DNA of 41,864 nucleotides from Pseudomonadota bacterium (GTDB lineage: Bacteria; Pseudomonadota; Gammaproteobacteria; Burkholderiales; Burkholderiaceae_C): positions 1 to 41,864 of the forward strand of contig JAJZVU010000031.1 of the NCBI GenBank assembly GCA_021845505.1. The letters run 5' to 3'. Below the pieces are notes generated by a model that saw only the letters and a list, made by a program, of their open reading frames with translations, was not told where the DNA came from and did no database searches. Position numbers and translations under genes: made by a program. The stretch's first letter is position 1. Each line of letters starts with the position of its first letter. Shown here in pieces: positions 1 through 8,206 of the stretch.

Positions 1-106
1 GCTGCCGCGGGTCGACCAGCGTGACCGCGAAGCCGCAGCGCTGCAGCTCCAGCGCGCAAGCGGTGCCGACCATTCCGGCTCCGAGGACAGCGACCGATCG
101 TTGCAT
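1..106 (-). CDS. FAD-dependent oxidoreductase, N-terminal fragment (D-amino-acid dehydrogenase-like)
   Basis: Only the first 35 codons lie in the window; the gene continues past the left edge. The translation opens with VAVLGAGMVG, followed by a long helix and a closing acidic residue (VTLVD). This is the dinucleotide-binding beta-alpha-beta fold (GxGxxG) at the N-terminus of DadA/glycine-oxidase-type flavoenzymes. Such enzymes oxidise amino or imino acids and pass electrons to quinone or oxygen. The exact substrate cannot be told from 35 residues. It lies downstream of, and on the same strand as, the saccharopine-dehydrogenase-like gene, 232 bp away, so the two may be cotranscribed. NAD(P)-linked Rossmann enzymes remain possible, but the final aspartate and the position at the extreme N-terminus favour FAD. 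Confidence 0.6.
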   Translation of the reverse strand, partial: MQRSVAVLGAGMVGTACALELQRCGFAVTLVDPRQ

Positions 107-180
107 GGAATCGTTGGGATGCAGGCACGCGGCGGCCCGGCGCGGTGCGCACCGGCGGCGCCCGGGGCAAGCGCAAGATA

Positions 181-300
181 CACCAGGCGGCGTGTTCGCC
201 GCTGCGTGTGCACCAGGCGGCGTGTTCGCCGCTGCGTGTGCACCAGGCGGCGTGTTCGCCGCTGCGTGTGCACCAGGCGGCGCGTTCGCCGCTGCGTGCC
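181..300. repeat. Four tandem copies of a 30-bp unit
   Basis: Units occupy 181-210, 211-240, 241-270 and 271-300. The first three are identical. The fourth differs by a T-to-C change in the middle and by its last two bases. Each unit begins CACCAGGCGGCG and contains the inverted pair GCGGCG-TGTT-CGCCGC (6-bp stem, 4-base loop), so the array can fold as four consecutive hairpins. It lies between two same-strand (minus) genes. There is no spacer between units, so it is not a CRISPR array. The rest of 107-338 shows no gene. Confidence 0.9.
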
Positions 301-338
301 GGCGTTGCGCAGGCAGCGGCGAGCGCGCGTGGGCAGCC

Positions 339-1475
339 TCAGGCCGCCAGCGGCGCGGGCGCCTGCGCCGGTGCCTGCCCCGGTGCCTGCAGCGGCTGGT
401 AGTAGCGCCCGGCGCGGGTGCGCAGGAAGTCGCCGAAGGCCACGCTGTCCTGGCCGATGAAGCCCCGGTCGGCCAGCTTGCCGGCCAGCGCCAGCTCGAC
501 CACCCCGACCACGCCCGACGCGGTGCTCAGTTCGATGGCCGTGCGCGAGGCGCCGCGCAGCAGGGCGCCGTACAGTCGCGCCGAGCGCGTGCTCTGCTCG
601 AGGCGGCCGTCGCGCAGCCCCTGCGCCGACGCGAACACGATGACCAGGTCCTCGCGGCTGTGCGGGACCGCGTTCTCCAGCACCTGGCGCAGCAGGTCGC
701 GGCGCTCGATCAGCCGCAGGTCGTGCAACAGCAGCGCCATCGCGTCGCGGTGGCCGACATGGCGGATGGTCTTGTAGTCCAGGTTGCGCACCCGACCGAG
801 CAGGCTCTCGGACAGCGTGCCCAGGCCGCCCGAGGTGTTGAAGGCCTCGAACTCCTCGCCTCCCAGGCTGAAGGTCTCGTAGCCCTCGAGCGCCTGCACG
901 CTGCACGGCTGGCCGTGGACGATCGCCTGGCAGGGGTTGCAGTACTCGTTGATCACCCCGTCGATGCTCCAGGTGAAGTTGTAACGCAGCGAGTTGGTCA
1001 CGTTGCGGGTGAGGGCCCCGACCCGCAGGCGCAGGTCGTGCAGGGTGTCGAACGCGTTGGCCAATTCATTTCCCAGCATGCCGATCACACCCGGCGCGAG
1101 CCCGCACTGGGGCATCACGATGCTGCGGGCATCGGCTGCCATCCGGCGCATCGCGGAGGTCGCGGCGACATCCTCGGTGAGATCGAAGTAGTGCACCCCG
1201 CGCTCGATGGCCACCCGCGCGACCTGGGCCGCCAGGTAGTACGGCAGCGCATTGATCACCAGGTCGTGGCCGGCCAGCGATGCGGCCAGCGCCGCGGCGT
1301 CGCCGGCATCGAGCGACTGCCTGCGCACCAGCGGGTCGACGGCTGGCCGCGGTTGCGCGACGCGGTCGGCCAGCGTCACCTGCGCCTGCAGGAATTCGGC
1401 CAGCATGTCGGCCACCGCGCTGCCGACCTTGCCCGCGCCGAGGACCAGGACCCTGGGGGTGCTGCGCTCGCCCAT
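339..1475 (-). CDS. Saccharopine dehydrogenase-like NAD(P)-binding oxidoreductase
   Basis: 378 aa. The N-terminal Rossmann motif VLVLGAGKVGSAVADML starts about residue 8. The central part carries MPQCGLAPG and a YNFTWSIDGVINEYCNPC stretch, typical of the saccharopine dehydrogenase / lysine 6-dehydrogenase superfamily. These enzymes reduce or oxidise the C-N bond between an amino acid and a carbonyl compound. The last 15 residues are a Pro/Ala/Gln-rich tail. An in-frame ATG at 1487 lies 12 bases upstream, but the ATG at 1475 is preceded by TGGAGG at good spacing, and that motif overlaps the upstream ATG; I therefore chose 1475. A divergent amino-acid-type solute-binding protein and a downstream flavin oxidoreductase suggest uptake and catabolism of an amino acid. 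The substrate is not determined. Confidence 0.75.
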   Translation of the reverse strand: MGERSTPRVLVLGAGKVGSAVADMLAEFLQAQVTLADRVAQPRPAVDPLVRRQSLDAGDAAALAASLAGHDLVINALPYYLAAQVARVAIERGVHYFDLTEDVAATSAMRRMAADARSIVMPQCGLAPGVIGMLGNELANAFDTLHDLRLRVGALTRNVTNSLRYNFTWSIDGVINEYCNPCQAIVHGQPCSVQALEGYETFSLGGEEFEAFNTSGGLGTLSESLLGRVRNLDYKTIRHVGHRDAMALLLHDLRLIERRDLLRQVLENAVPHSREDLVIVFASAQGLRDGRLEQSTRSARLYGALLRGASRTAIELSTASGVVGVVELALAGKLADRGFIGQDSVAFGDFLRTRAGRYYQPLQAPGQAPAQAPAPLAA

Positions 1476-1654
1476 GATGGCCTCCATTCGTAGCTGTCGG
1501 ACGATGCTAGGGCGGGGCGCAGGCAGGCGGAAGCCGGCAATGCGTCGAGGTCGGCGGCAATTGCGTCGTTTCGACGGCAGCGCTCGACGGATTGCATGAT
1601 CGCCCAGGCGATATCGTGGGATCGCAGCGCCCGCGCCGCCGGGTGTTCGCGCGA

Positions 1655-1683
1655 TTGTCAGCGCCTGGGGCGGGGCTTAGACT
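1655..1683 (+). promoter_or_regulatory. Predicted sigma70 promoter of the solute-binding protein gene
   Basis: TTGTCA (1655-1660), a 17-bp spacer and TAGACT (1678-1683) match the sigma70 consensus at 5/6 and 4/6 positions. Transcription would begin near 1690, giving a leader of about 50 bases before the ATG at 1742. The promoter lies in the 266-bp region between divergent genes. No equally good promoter was found for the minus-strand gene. Confidence 0.5.
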
Positions 1684-1741
1684 GCCGGCGGGGGTGTTTT
1701 CGCTCGCCGCCAGACCATTGCCCGAAAACCGAGGAGTTCCC

Positions 1742-2572
1742 ATGAATAAACGCGATTTCTGCAAGACGCTGTTCGCGCTCGCCGGTGCCACCACGACCCG
1801 GCTGAGTTTCGCCGAGGACACCGACGCGGTGCTGCACGAGGTCCTGCACACCGGGGTGCTGCGCACCGGCGCGGTGGCCGCCGCGATTCCCTATTTCGAG
1901 AAGAACCAGAAGACCGGCGAGTGGGAAGGCTTCTGCCCCGATTTCGCGCGGAGTTTCGCCAAGAGCCTGGGAGTGAAGGTCGAGTTCGTCGAGACGACCT
2001 GGGGCAATGCGGTGCTCGACCTGCAGTCGCGCAAGATCGACGTGATGTTCGGGGCGGGCCCGACTCCGGCGCGCCGCAAGGTGCTGGACTTTTCCAATCC
2101 CTTGTTCCACAACACCTTCACCGCGGTCTGCAGGAAGGGAGTCGCGGTGAAGACCTGGGCGGAGTTGAACCAGCCCCACATGCGCATCGCGGTGGATCTG
2201 GGGTCGAACCAGGATGCCTTCGCGACGGCGACCCTGCCCAAGGCGCAGATCATGCGCTTCGCCCAGTCCAGCGAAGCCACGCTGGCGGTGCAGACCGGCC
2301 GCGCCGATTGCCAGGTGCTGGTGGTGCTGCTGGCGGCACCGCTGCTCAAGCTGCAGCCCCAGGTCGGGACCATGTACATCCCCGATCCGGTCAGTACCTC
2401 GGACGTGACGGCAGCCGTCGACAAGACCGTCGGCGATACCCTGCTGCAGCACATGAACGCCTGGATCGCCGGTGCCCGGGCGAAGGGGGAGATCCAGGCC
2501 GACATCCTGAAGAACATGCAGAACCTGGTCGGCATCCCTCCGGCCCGCTTCCCGTCCCAGGTGAAGTTCTGA
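1742..2572 (+). CDS. Amino-acid-type ABC transporter solute-binding protein (SBP_bac_3 family)
   Basis: 276 aa. The start is set by GAGGAG six bases before the ATG. The first 24 residues form an export signal (KRDFCK, hydrophobic stretch, likely cleavage after SFA). The K-R-x-F-x-K pattern is Tat-like with Lys in place of the first Arg. The mature part has family-3 features: WEGFCPDFARSFAKSLGVKV near the start, then VEFVETTWGNAVLDLQSRKIDV and a C-terminal helix. It should bind a polar amino acid or a related small molecule in the periplasm. No permease or ATPase gene is present in the window, so it is either an orphan or works with a transporter elsewhere. Divergence from the saccharopine-dehydrogenase-like gene suggests a shared substrate; this is inference. 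Confidence 0.82.
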   Translation: MNKRDFCKTLFALAGATTTRLSFAEDTDAVLHEVLHTGVLRTGAVAAAIPYFEKNQKTGEWEGFCPDFARSFAKSLGVKVEFVETTWGNAVLDLQSRKIDVMFGAGPTPARRKVLDFSNPLFHNTFTAVCRKGVAVKTWAELNQPHMRIAVDLGSNQDAFATATLPKAQIMRFAQSSEATLAVQTGRADCQVLVVLLAAPLLKLQPQVGTMYIPDPVSTSDVTAAVDKTVGDTLLQHMNAWIAGARAKGEIQADILKNMQNLVGIPPARFPSQVKF

Positions 2573-2580
2573 CCCCGGGC

Positions 2581-2606
2581 GGGCGGCGCCGCGACCGGTG
2601 CCGCCC
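2581..2606 (+). terminator. Strong hairpin after the solute-binding protein gene
   Basis: An 11-bp stem (2581-2591 with 2596-2606, one G-T pair) closes a 4-base loop, 8 bases after the stop codon. There is no T-tract, so it may act as a weak or Rho-assisted terminator or as a 3'-end stabiliser. From 2607 to the next gene I see no other clear element; the short stretch 2710-2790 is less GC-rich and probably holds the promoter of the next gene, but I cannot place it. Confidence 0.4.
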
Positions 2607-2809
2607 GAGGCGGCGCTGGCCGGACCGCCTGCGCGCGCCCGCGCGGCGACCCGGCGCTCGGCCGGCGAGCCTGGCCGCGCGTGTGGCCGGGCGACGACGC
2701 GCCCGATCAGCTGTGACAAATAGTTTGGCTTCCGCCGTGAAATACCTCACGTAGCACGGCAAGCGCCAGCCCATTCGAGCACTAAGCTTGGAATCGAGCC
2801 GGGCGGCAG

Positions 2810-5800
2810 ATGCCGCGGCGCCGGGCGGCCCGCGCCATGCCGGCCGCCGCGCGTCCCACGCCGCGGCAGGGCATCGCGCCGCCACTTTCGGCGCAGGGCC
2901 GCCAGCTGACGGGCATGACCAGATACCTCGATTCCTTGCAGCGCTGGGTCGCTTCGCGCACCGGAGCGCGCTACACCCTGTTCGTTGCGCTGGTGCTGCT
3001 GGCCGTGCTGGCCGCCTGGGGCGCGATCACCGGGCGCTCCGAGCTGCCGATGGCATCGGCGATGGCCCTGCTGCTGGCGCTGGTCGCCGCGTCGGCGTGG
3101 CGCATGACCTCGCTGCTGCGCCAGCTGGCGCGACGCAACGACGAGGTGGTCCTCGCGTCGAAGATGCTGGCGCGCATCGGTGAACTCCAGGCCTTCCTGG
3201 CCCAGGTCAACCAGGCCGCCGCGCAGCTCGAGGACGAAGGGCTGTTCCTGCAGGCCGTGTGCGATCTGGCGGTCGACGAAGGCAAGCTGGCGCTGGCGCT
3301 GGTCGCCCGGCCCGACGCCCAGGGCCGGTTTCAGGTCGAGGTGGCCACCGGGCGCACCAGCTATTCGGACGGGCTGTCGATGTCCATCGACCCCGACCGG
3401 CCCGACGGCCAGGGGCCGGCCGGATGCGCCTGGCGCGAGAGCCGCTCGCATTTCAACTCCGACTTCCGCGCCGACTGGCTGGCGCCGTGGCGCCAGCGCG
3501 CGCACGCGCTGGGCCTGAAGGCCAGCGCCACGCTGCTGGTGCGGCGCGGCGGCCAGCGCTGGGGGTTGTTGATCCTGTACCGCGGCGACGACGTGGCTTT
3601 CGACCCGCCGATGCAGCGGGTGCTGCGCGAACTCGCCGACGACGTGGGCCACGGCCTGGATCGAATCGCGCGCAGCCAGCGGCTGCACCTGCTCGACACC
3701 GCGGTGGCGGCGCTGTCCGACGGCTTGTCGATCCTCGACGCCCGGCGCGATGTCATCCAGGTCAATCGCGCCTTCAGCTCGATCACCGGCTACCTGCCCG
3801 AGGAGGTGATGGGGCGCAGCCTGGCGCTGCTGCACGCGCCCGATGCCGACCCGGCCAGCCTGGGCGCGCTGCGCGAAGCGGTGGCCGCGGGACGGAGCTA
3901 CGACGGCCAGATCCGCAACCTGCGCAAGGACGGAACACCCTTCTGGAACCAGTTGCACGTCGACCCGGTGCTCGACGCGCAGGGATGCCCGAGCCACTTC
4001 GTCGCGGTGCTGCGCGACGTCACGCGGGAGCGCGAAGCGCTGGACCTGCAGCACGCACTGCTGGAAAACACCACCTCGGGAATCCTCGTCGCGCGCGAGC
4101 GGACCATCGTCGCCTCCAATACCGCGATGGGTCGCCTGCTGGGGCGCGACCCCGGCGACTTCCTGGGGCGCAGCGCGCGCATGCTCTACCCGGACGACGC
4201 CGAGTTCGCGCGCGGCGTGCCGGCCTACGCCGAGCTGCAGGCCACCGGGTCGACCAGCCATGCCAACGTGCGCCTGCTGCACGCCGACGGCAGGACCGTG
4301 CTGTTCGACGTGCGCGGCCGCCTGCTGCCCGATGGCCAGACCGCGGTGTGGACCTTTTCCGACGTGACCGAGCGCGAGGCGCAGGCGCAGCGGCTGCAGC
4401 GTGCGCAGGCGGTCTATCGGGCGCTGGCCGCGGCCGGCAATTCCCTGCTGCAAAGCGCCACCGAGGCCGCGATGATCAGCCGCTTGTGTCAGAGCCTGGT
4501 CGAGGGCACCGAGTTCTCGTCGGTCTGGCTGGGCTGCCTGGACGCCGAAGGCGCGCTGCACGCCCTCGGCCGGGCCAGCGAGCAACCCCAGGAGCTGGTG
4601 TTTCGCGACGGCCGCGGCGTCGACCCCGGGGACCCCGACGCGGCGGTGGCCCGGGCCTGGCGCGCACAGGCCACGCTGGTGCACCAGGCCGGCGACGCGC
4701 CGGGTCGGCAGGGCGCGGCGGCACCGATGCTGCGCCCCGGCCAGTGGGTCGCGTTGCTCGACACCCCGGTGCGGCGCAACGGCCGCATCTGGGGGGTGCT
4801 GGAATTCGTCGCCGGGCGCGAGGGGCTGTTCGACCAGACGACCCGCGATGCCTGCGAGCAGGTGGCTGCGCTGCTCGGCCACGGCCTGGACGAACTCGAC
4901 CGCAAGCGCACCTTGCAGCACCTGCAGGCCAGCGAGAGCCGGCGCGCCCGCACCGACGCGTTGACCGGCCTGCCCAACCGCCTGGCGCTGGAGGAGCACC
5001 TGCCGAGGGCGCTGGCGCATGCCCAGAGGCGCCAGAGCGCGCTGGCCATCGGCATGCTCGACCTGGACGACTTCAAGCGGGTCAACGACCGCTTCGGCCA
5101 CTCCGCCGGCGACCTGCTGCTGCAGCGACTCGCGCAGGCGCTGCGCGAGCGCGTGCGGCAGGCGGATTTCCTGGTGCGCCTGGGTGGCGACGAGTTCGTC
5201 GTGCTGTTCGAGAACCTGCGTCCGGACAGCGCGCTGGCCGAGCTGCACGCCGCGTTGGAGCGCCTGCATGGTGCGGTGCAGCATGGATTCGACCTGGGCG
5301 AGGGCCGCCATGTCGACGTGGGCATGACCATGGGGCTGGCGCTGTACCCCCAGGACGCCGACGAGCCGGACACCTTGTTGCGGCTGGCCGATGCGGCGAT
5401 GTATTCGTGCAAGTCGCAGAAGTTCGATCGCCAGGCGTGGTGGCGCATCGGCCCGGCGCTCGAAGAGGCCCGCGACCGACGCACCGAGCACACGCTGGAC
5501 GCCTTCGACGAGCGCGCGCAGGCCTTGCTGCGCGCGCTGGATGCGCCATCGCTGGAGCGGGTGGCGACGGCGTTCGCCTCGTCGTTCTACGAGGAACTGG
5601 CGCAGCACCCGGAGCATGCGCAGATCCTGGGCTGCCTGGAAGGCGACGAGATGCAGGCCTTGCGGTCGGCGCAGGCGGCCCATCTGCGCTTCCTGCTGCA
5701 CCCGCAGACGACGGCCCAGGCGCTGCAGGACAGGGCGCGCGGGCTCGGCCAGGTGCACGCGCTGGTCGGGTTGTCGGGGGCGAGCATCGAGAGGACCTTC

Positions 5801-7510
5801 GCGCTGTACGAGGACCTGCTGCGCGGGCAACTCGAGCAGTCGCTGCTGTCGGCGCGGCAGCGCTACCTGATCCTGCGCGTGGCCACGGCCAGGCTGCGGC
5901 TGGACGTGCAGACCCAGCTGAGCGCCATCGATCGCACGATGGACGCCTACGCCGCGATCCTGCGCGCGCCGATCAACCCCCGGGCGCGCTGGGTGGACGA
6001 GCTGCCCGCCGCGCTGCAGGCGCTGTGCGGCCTGCCGGGCATCTGCCTGGCGGTGGTGTTCCGCCCCGACGAGCATGGAGTGCTGCGAGTCGAGGCGGGG
6101 GCCGGAGCCGGCCTCGCCGAGGTGCTGGACACCCTGCAGGCCGGCCACCTGCACCCCAACCTCAACCCCGACCCCGACCCCGACGCCCAGCGCGGGCCGT
6201 TGTCGCTGGCCTGGTTCGTGCGCGAGGTCCAGGTGGTGGACGCCTACCTGCGCGACCCGCGCCTGCAGCGCTGGCGTGCGATGGCGCTGCGCCACGGCTG
6301 GCGCAGCGCGGCGACGCTGCCGATCGCCGATGGCGACGACACCGACAGCGTCGTGATGCTGTTCGGCCGCCATGTGCACCAGTTCTCGTCGACCTGGGCG
6401 CGCTCCTGGCTGGAGTTGCTGCGCAGCCGTTTCGACTCGCTGTTCGCTGCCACCGCTCGCGGGCACCGCCCGATGGAGCCGGCGCAGGTGCGCTGCCTGC
6501 GCGAATGGCTGTACGGCCAGGGATTGAGCATGTGGGTGCAACCGATCGCCGACCTGCGCAGCGGCGAGCTCGGCAAGGTCGAAGCGCTGGCGCGACTGCA
6601 GGCCCCCGACGGCAGGATCTACACCCCGGGGGAATTCCTGCCCGCCTTCGGCGAGCAGGAGTTGCACGCGCTGTTCCGCCAGGGGCTGCGCCAGGCGCTC
6701 GGTCTGCTGCGGGACTGGCGCCAGGCCGGCATGGATCTGGACATCGCGATCAACGTGTCGCCGGTCACGCTGGCCCATCCGGATTGCACGGACTGGATCC
6801 AGCAGGCGCTGCGCGTTGCCGAGGTGGCTCCGCGCCACTTGACCCTGGAGGTGCTGGAAAGCGAGGAAATGGAAGTCGAGCGCGGCGGCGAGGCGATGCA
6901 CGGCGTGGACGCGCTGGGCGTGCGGCTGGCGCTCGACGACCTGGGCTCGGGCTACAGCAGCCTGACCCGGCTGGCCTCGCTGCCCATCGATACCGTGAAA
7001 ATCGACCAGGGGCTGATCCGGCAATTGCCGCGCCAGCCGGTGAAGACCATCCGTCTGCTTGCGACGCTGATCGGAATCGGCCACGAGTTCGCCCGCAGCA
7101 CGGTGGTCGAGGGGTTGGAGGACGAGGGGCTGATCGAGGTCGCGCGGCTGCTCGGTGCGCATCTGGGGCAGGGATTCGGCCTGGCGCGCCCGATGCCCGC
7201 CGCGGACTTCCCGGGCTGGGTCGCGGGTCGGCGCATCCTGCCCGTCGCCGGCGGCGAGATCCGGACCTGGGCCGGGGCGCTGGCCTGCCACTGGGCCGGC
7301 ATGCGCGAGCCCGGGCCGCTGGCGCAGGACTCGGAGCTGGAGCGCTTCCTGCAGGCGCACTCGGCAAGCGACGGCCAGGCGCTGGCGCTGCACCGGCGTT
7401 GCACCCAGGTCGATCAGCCGCGGCAGCGCCTGCATGCGCGCAACCTGCTGCTGCAGTGGCTCGAGCGGCGCGTGAGCCGGCATTACGCGCGACCGGCCCC
7501 GCTCGCCTGA
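2810..7510 (+). CDS. Membrane-bound GAF-PAS-PAS-GAF-GGDEF-globin-GAF-EAL c-di-GMP protein
   Basis: 1566 aa from the ATG at 2810; an ATG at 2915 (M36) is equally possible because residues 1-35 look like translated leader. Order: two membrane helices (about 55-73, 82-99), GAF-like (121-297), PAS (294-411), PAS (417-529), GAF-like (542-697), GGDEF (712-874), globin-sensor-like (904-1050), GAF-like (1059-1224), EAL (1224-1471), tail of unknown fold. The cyclase signature GGDEF (792-796) and the inhibitory RQAD site (783-786) are intact. The phosphodiesterase keeps E1258-A-L, the Asn of NVSP, DDLGSGYSS and VKID, so both activities look possible. The globin-like part aligns by eye with E. coli DosC: FY (Y927, distal Tyr) and VH (H983, proximal His) are kept, implying haem and oxygen sensing. 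Such a domain is usually N-terminal. The gene appears monocistronic. Confidence 0.9.
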   Translation: MPRRRAARAMPAAARPTPRQGIAPPLSAQGRQLTGMTRYLDSLQRWVASRTGARYTLFVALVLLAVLAAWGAITGRSELPMASAMALLLALVAASAWRMTSLLRQLARRNDEVVLASKMLARIGELQAFLAQVNQAAAQLEDEGLFLQAVCDLAVDEGKLALALVARPDAQGRFQVEVATGRTSYSDGLSMSIDPDRPDGQGPAGCAWRESRSHFNSDFRADWLAPWRQRAHALGLKASATLLVRRGGQRWGLLILYRGDDVAFDPPMQRVLRELADDVGHGLDRIARSQRLHLLDTAVAALSDGLSILDARRDVIQVNRAFSSITGYLPEEVMGRSLALLHAPDADPASLGALREAVAAGRSYDGQIRNLRKDGTPFWNQLHVDPVLDAQGCPSHFVAVLRDVTREREALDLQHALLENTTSGILVARERTIVASNTAMGRLLGRDPGDFLGRSARMLYPDDAEFARGVPAYAELQATGSTSHANVRLLHADGRTVLFDVRGRLLPDGQTAVWTFSDVTEREAQAQRLQRAQAVYRALAAAGNSLLQSATEAAMISRLCQSLVEGTEFSSVWLGCLDAEGALHALGRASEQPQELVFRDGRGVDPGDPDAAVARAWRAQATLVHQAGDAPGRQGAAAPMLRPGQWVALLDTPVRRNGRIWGVLEFVAGREGLFDQTTRDACEQVAALLGHGLDELDRKRTLQHLQASESRRARTDALTGLPNRLALEEHLPRALAHAQRRQSALAIGMLDLDDFKRVNDRFGHSAGDLLLQRLAQALRERVRQADFLVRLGGDEFVVLFENLRPDSALAELHAALERLHGAVQHGFDLGEGRHVDVGMTMGLALYPQDADEPDTLLRLADAAMYSCKSQKFDRQAWWRIGPALEEARDRRTEHTLDAFDERAQALLRALDAPSLERVATAFASSFYEELAQHPEHAQILGCLEGDEMQALRSAQAAHLRFLLHPQTTAQALQDRARGLGQVHALVGLSGASIERTFALYEDLLRGQLEQSLLSARQRYLILRVATARLRLDVQTQLSAIDRTMDAYAAILRAPINPRARWVDELPAALQALCGLPGICLAVVFRPDEHGVLRVEAGAGAGLAEVLDTLQAGHLHPNLNPDPDPDAQRGPLSLAWFVREVQVVDAYLRDPRLQRWRAMALRHGWRSAATLPIADGDDTDSVVMLFGRHVHQFSSTWARSWLELLRSRFDSLFAATARGHRPMEPAQVRCLREWLYGQGLSMWVQPIADLRSGELGKVEALARLQAPDGRIYTPGEFLPAFGEQELHALFRQGLRQALGLLRDWRQAGMDLDIAINVSPVTLAHPDCTDWIQQALRVAEVAPRHLTLEVLESEEMEVERGGEAMHGVDALGVRLALDDLGSGYSSLTRLASLPIDTVKIDQGLIRQLPRQPVKTIRLLATLIGIGHEFARSTVVEGLEDEGLIEVARLLGAHLGQGFGLARPMPAADFPGWVAGRRILPVAGGEIRTWAGALACHWAGMREPGPLAQDSELERFLQAHSASDGQALALHRRCTQVDQPRQRLHARNLLLQWLERRVSRHYARPAPLA

Positions 7511-7543
7511 GCCGGCGGCGGCCGTGGCGGTCCGACCTTGCGC

Positions 7544-7969
7544 TCAGTCGCCGGTCGCCGCGCGGCGCACGCAGTCGATGTAGGCCGCGCCGTCGGGCGG
7601 CAGGCCGTTGCGCTGGGCCGTCCACAGCATCTGGCCCAGGCATTCCATGACCGCATGGTGGGCCTGGTGCTCGCCCCGGCGAGCCGCCAGCAGTTCGAGG
7701 GCCTGGCGGATTCCGGCCGGCTGGTCGATCGACGCCTGTTCGCTGATCGACAGATGCATCGACAGGTGCAGGAAGGGGTTGCTGCGGCCGGCCTGCACGC
7801 TGTAGTCGCGCTGCAGCGCGTCGGGCGCCTGCAGCTCGTCGTGGTATTCGGGATGTTCGTCGATCCAGCGCAGCGCCAGCGCCTCCAGCGGGGTCAGCAC
7901 CCCGCTGTCGCGTTTGCGCCAGGTGTCGATGAAAAAATGGCGGACCTGGTCCTTGCTGGGGTTGAACAT
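7544..7969 (-). CDS. DUF1841 family protein
   Basis: 141 aa beginning MFNPSKDQVRHFFIDTW, the characteristic opening of DUF1841 proteins, whose usual length is about 140 residues. The frame stays open upstream to 8101, but the family start and residue composition support the ATG at 7969. It contains repeated His (LHLSMHLS, EHQAHHAVME) and a conserved HPEYH segment; the function of the family is not known to me. No signal peptide or membrane helix is evident, so it is probably cytoplasmic. It converges on the c-di-GMP gene with 33 bp between the stops and diverges from the ParA gene. Confidence 0.85.
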   Translation of the reverse strand: MFNPSKDQVRHFFIDTWRKRDSGVLTPLEALALRWIDEHPEYHDELQAPDALQRDYSVQAGRSNPFLHLSMHLSISEQASIDQPAGIRQALELLAARRGEHQAHHAVMECLGQMLWTAQRNGLPPDGAAYIDCVRRAATGD

Positions 7970-8161
7970 GGCTGGCGGGTCTCGAAGGCGCGGCCGCTGC
8001 TGTCGCGGCCACGCACATTGTGCCGCGGCGCCGGCCGCGCCGCAGGTCGCGCGCACGCGCGGCGAAGGCCCGCGGGCAGGCTGTCGCGATCCCTCCGGCA
8101 TTGCGGCAGCCTGCTAAAGTGGCCGGGCCGTCCGCGATGCCCCGGATCCGCGGCGGCGGCC

Positions 8162-8185
8162 AGTCCGGGAGTCCGGGAGTCCGGG
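8162..8185. repeat. Three tandem copies of AGTCCGGG
   Basis: Three exact, contiguous 8-bp units lie 21-45 bases before the ParA start, within its probable 5' leader and just ahead of its ribosome binding site (GGGGAGGG). The array is short and may be a simple slippage product. Its position leaves open a role in binding or expression. Confidence 0.7.
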
Positions 8186-8206
8186 AATTCGACCGGGGAG
8201 GGTGTC

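Noticed and set aside
181-300. CRISPR array
   Set aside because: The 30-bp units follow each other without spacers and no cas genes are present; it is a plain tandem repeat.
145-402. Small repeat protein of 85 residues over the 30-bp repeats
   Set aside because: The frame is open only because the unit length is a multiple of three; there is no ribosome binding site and the continuation runs antisense into the saccharopine-dehydrogenase-like gene.
1592-1741. 50-residue N-terminal extension of the solute-binding protein
   Set aside because: It would cover the predicted promoter, and the ATG at 1742 has a good ribosome binding site followed by a signal peptide.
2747-7483. A 1578-codon open frame on the minus strand, antisense to the c-di-GMP gene
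   Set aside because: It mirrors the codons of a GC-rich real gene. Its translation is Gln/Arg/His/Val-rich without any domain, while the plus strand has intact GGDEF, EAL and PAS motifs.
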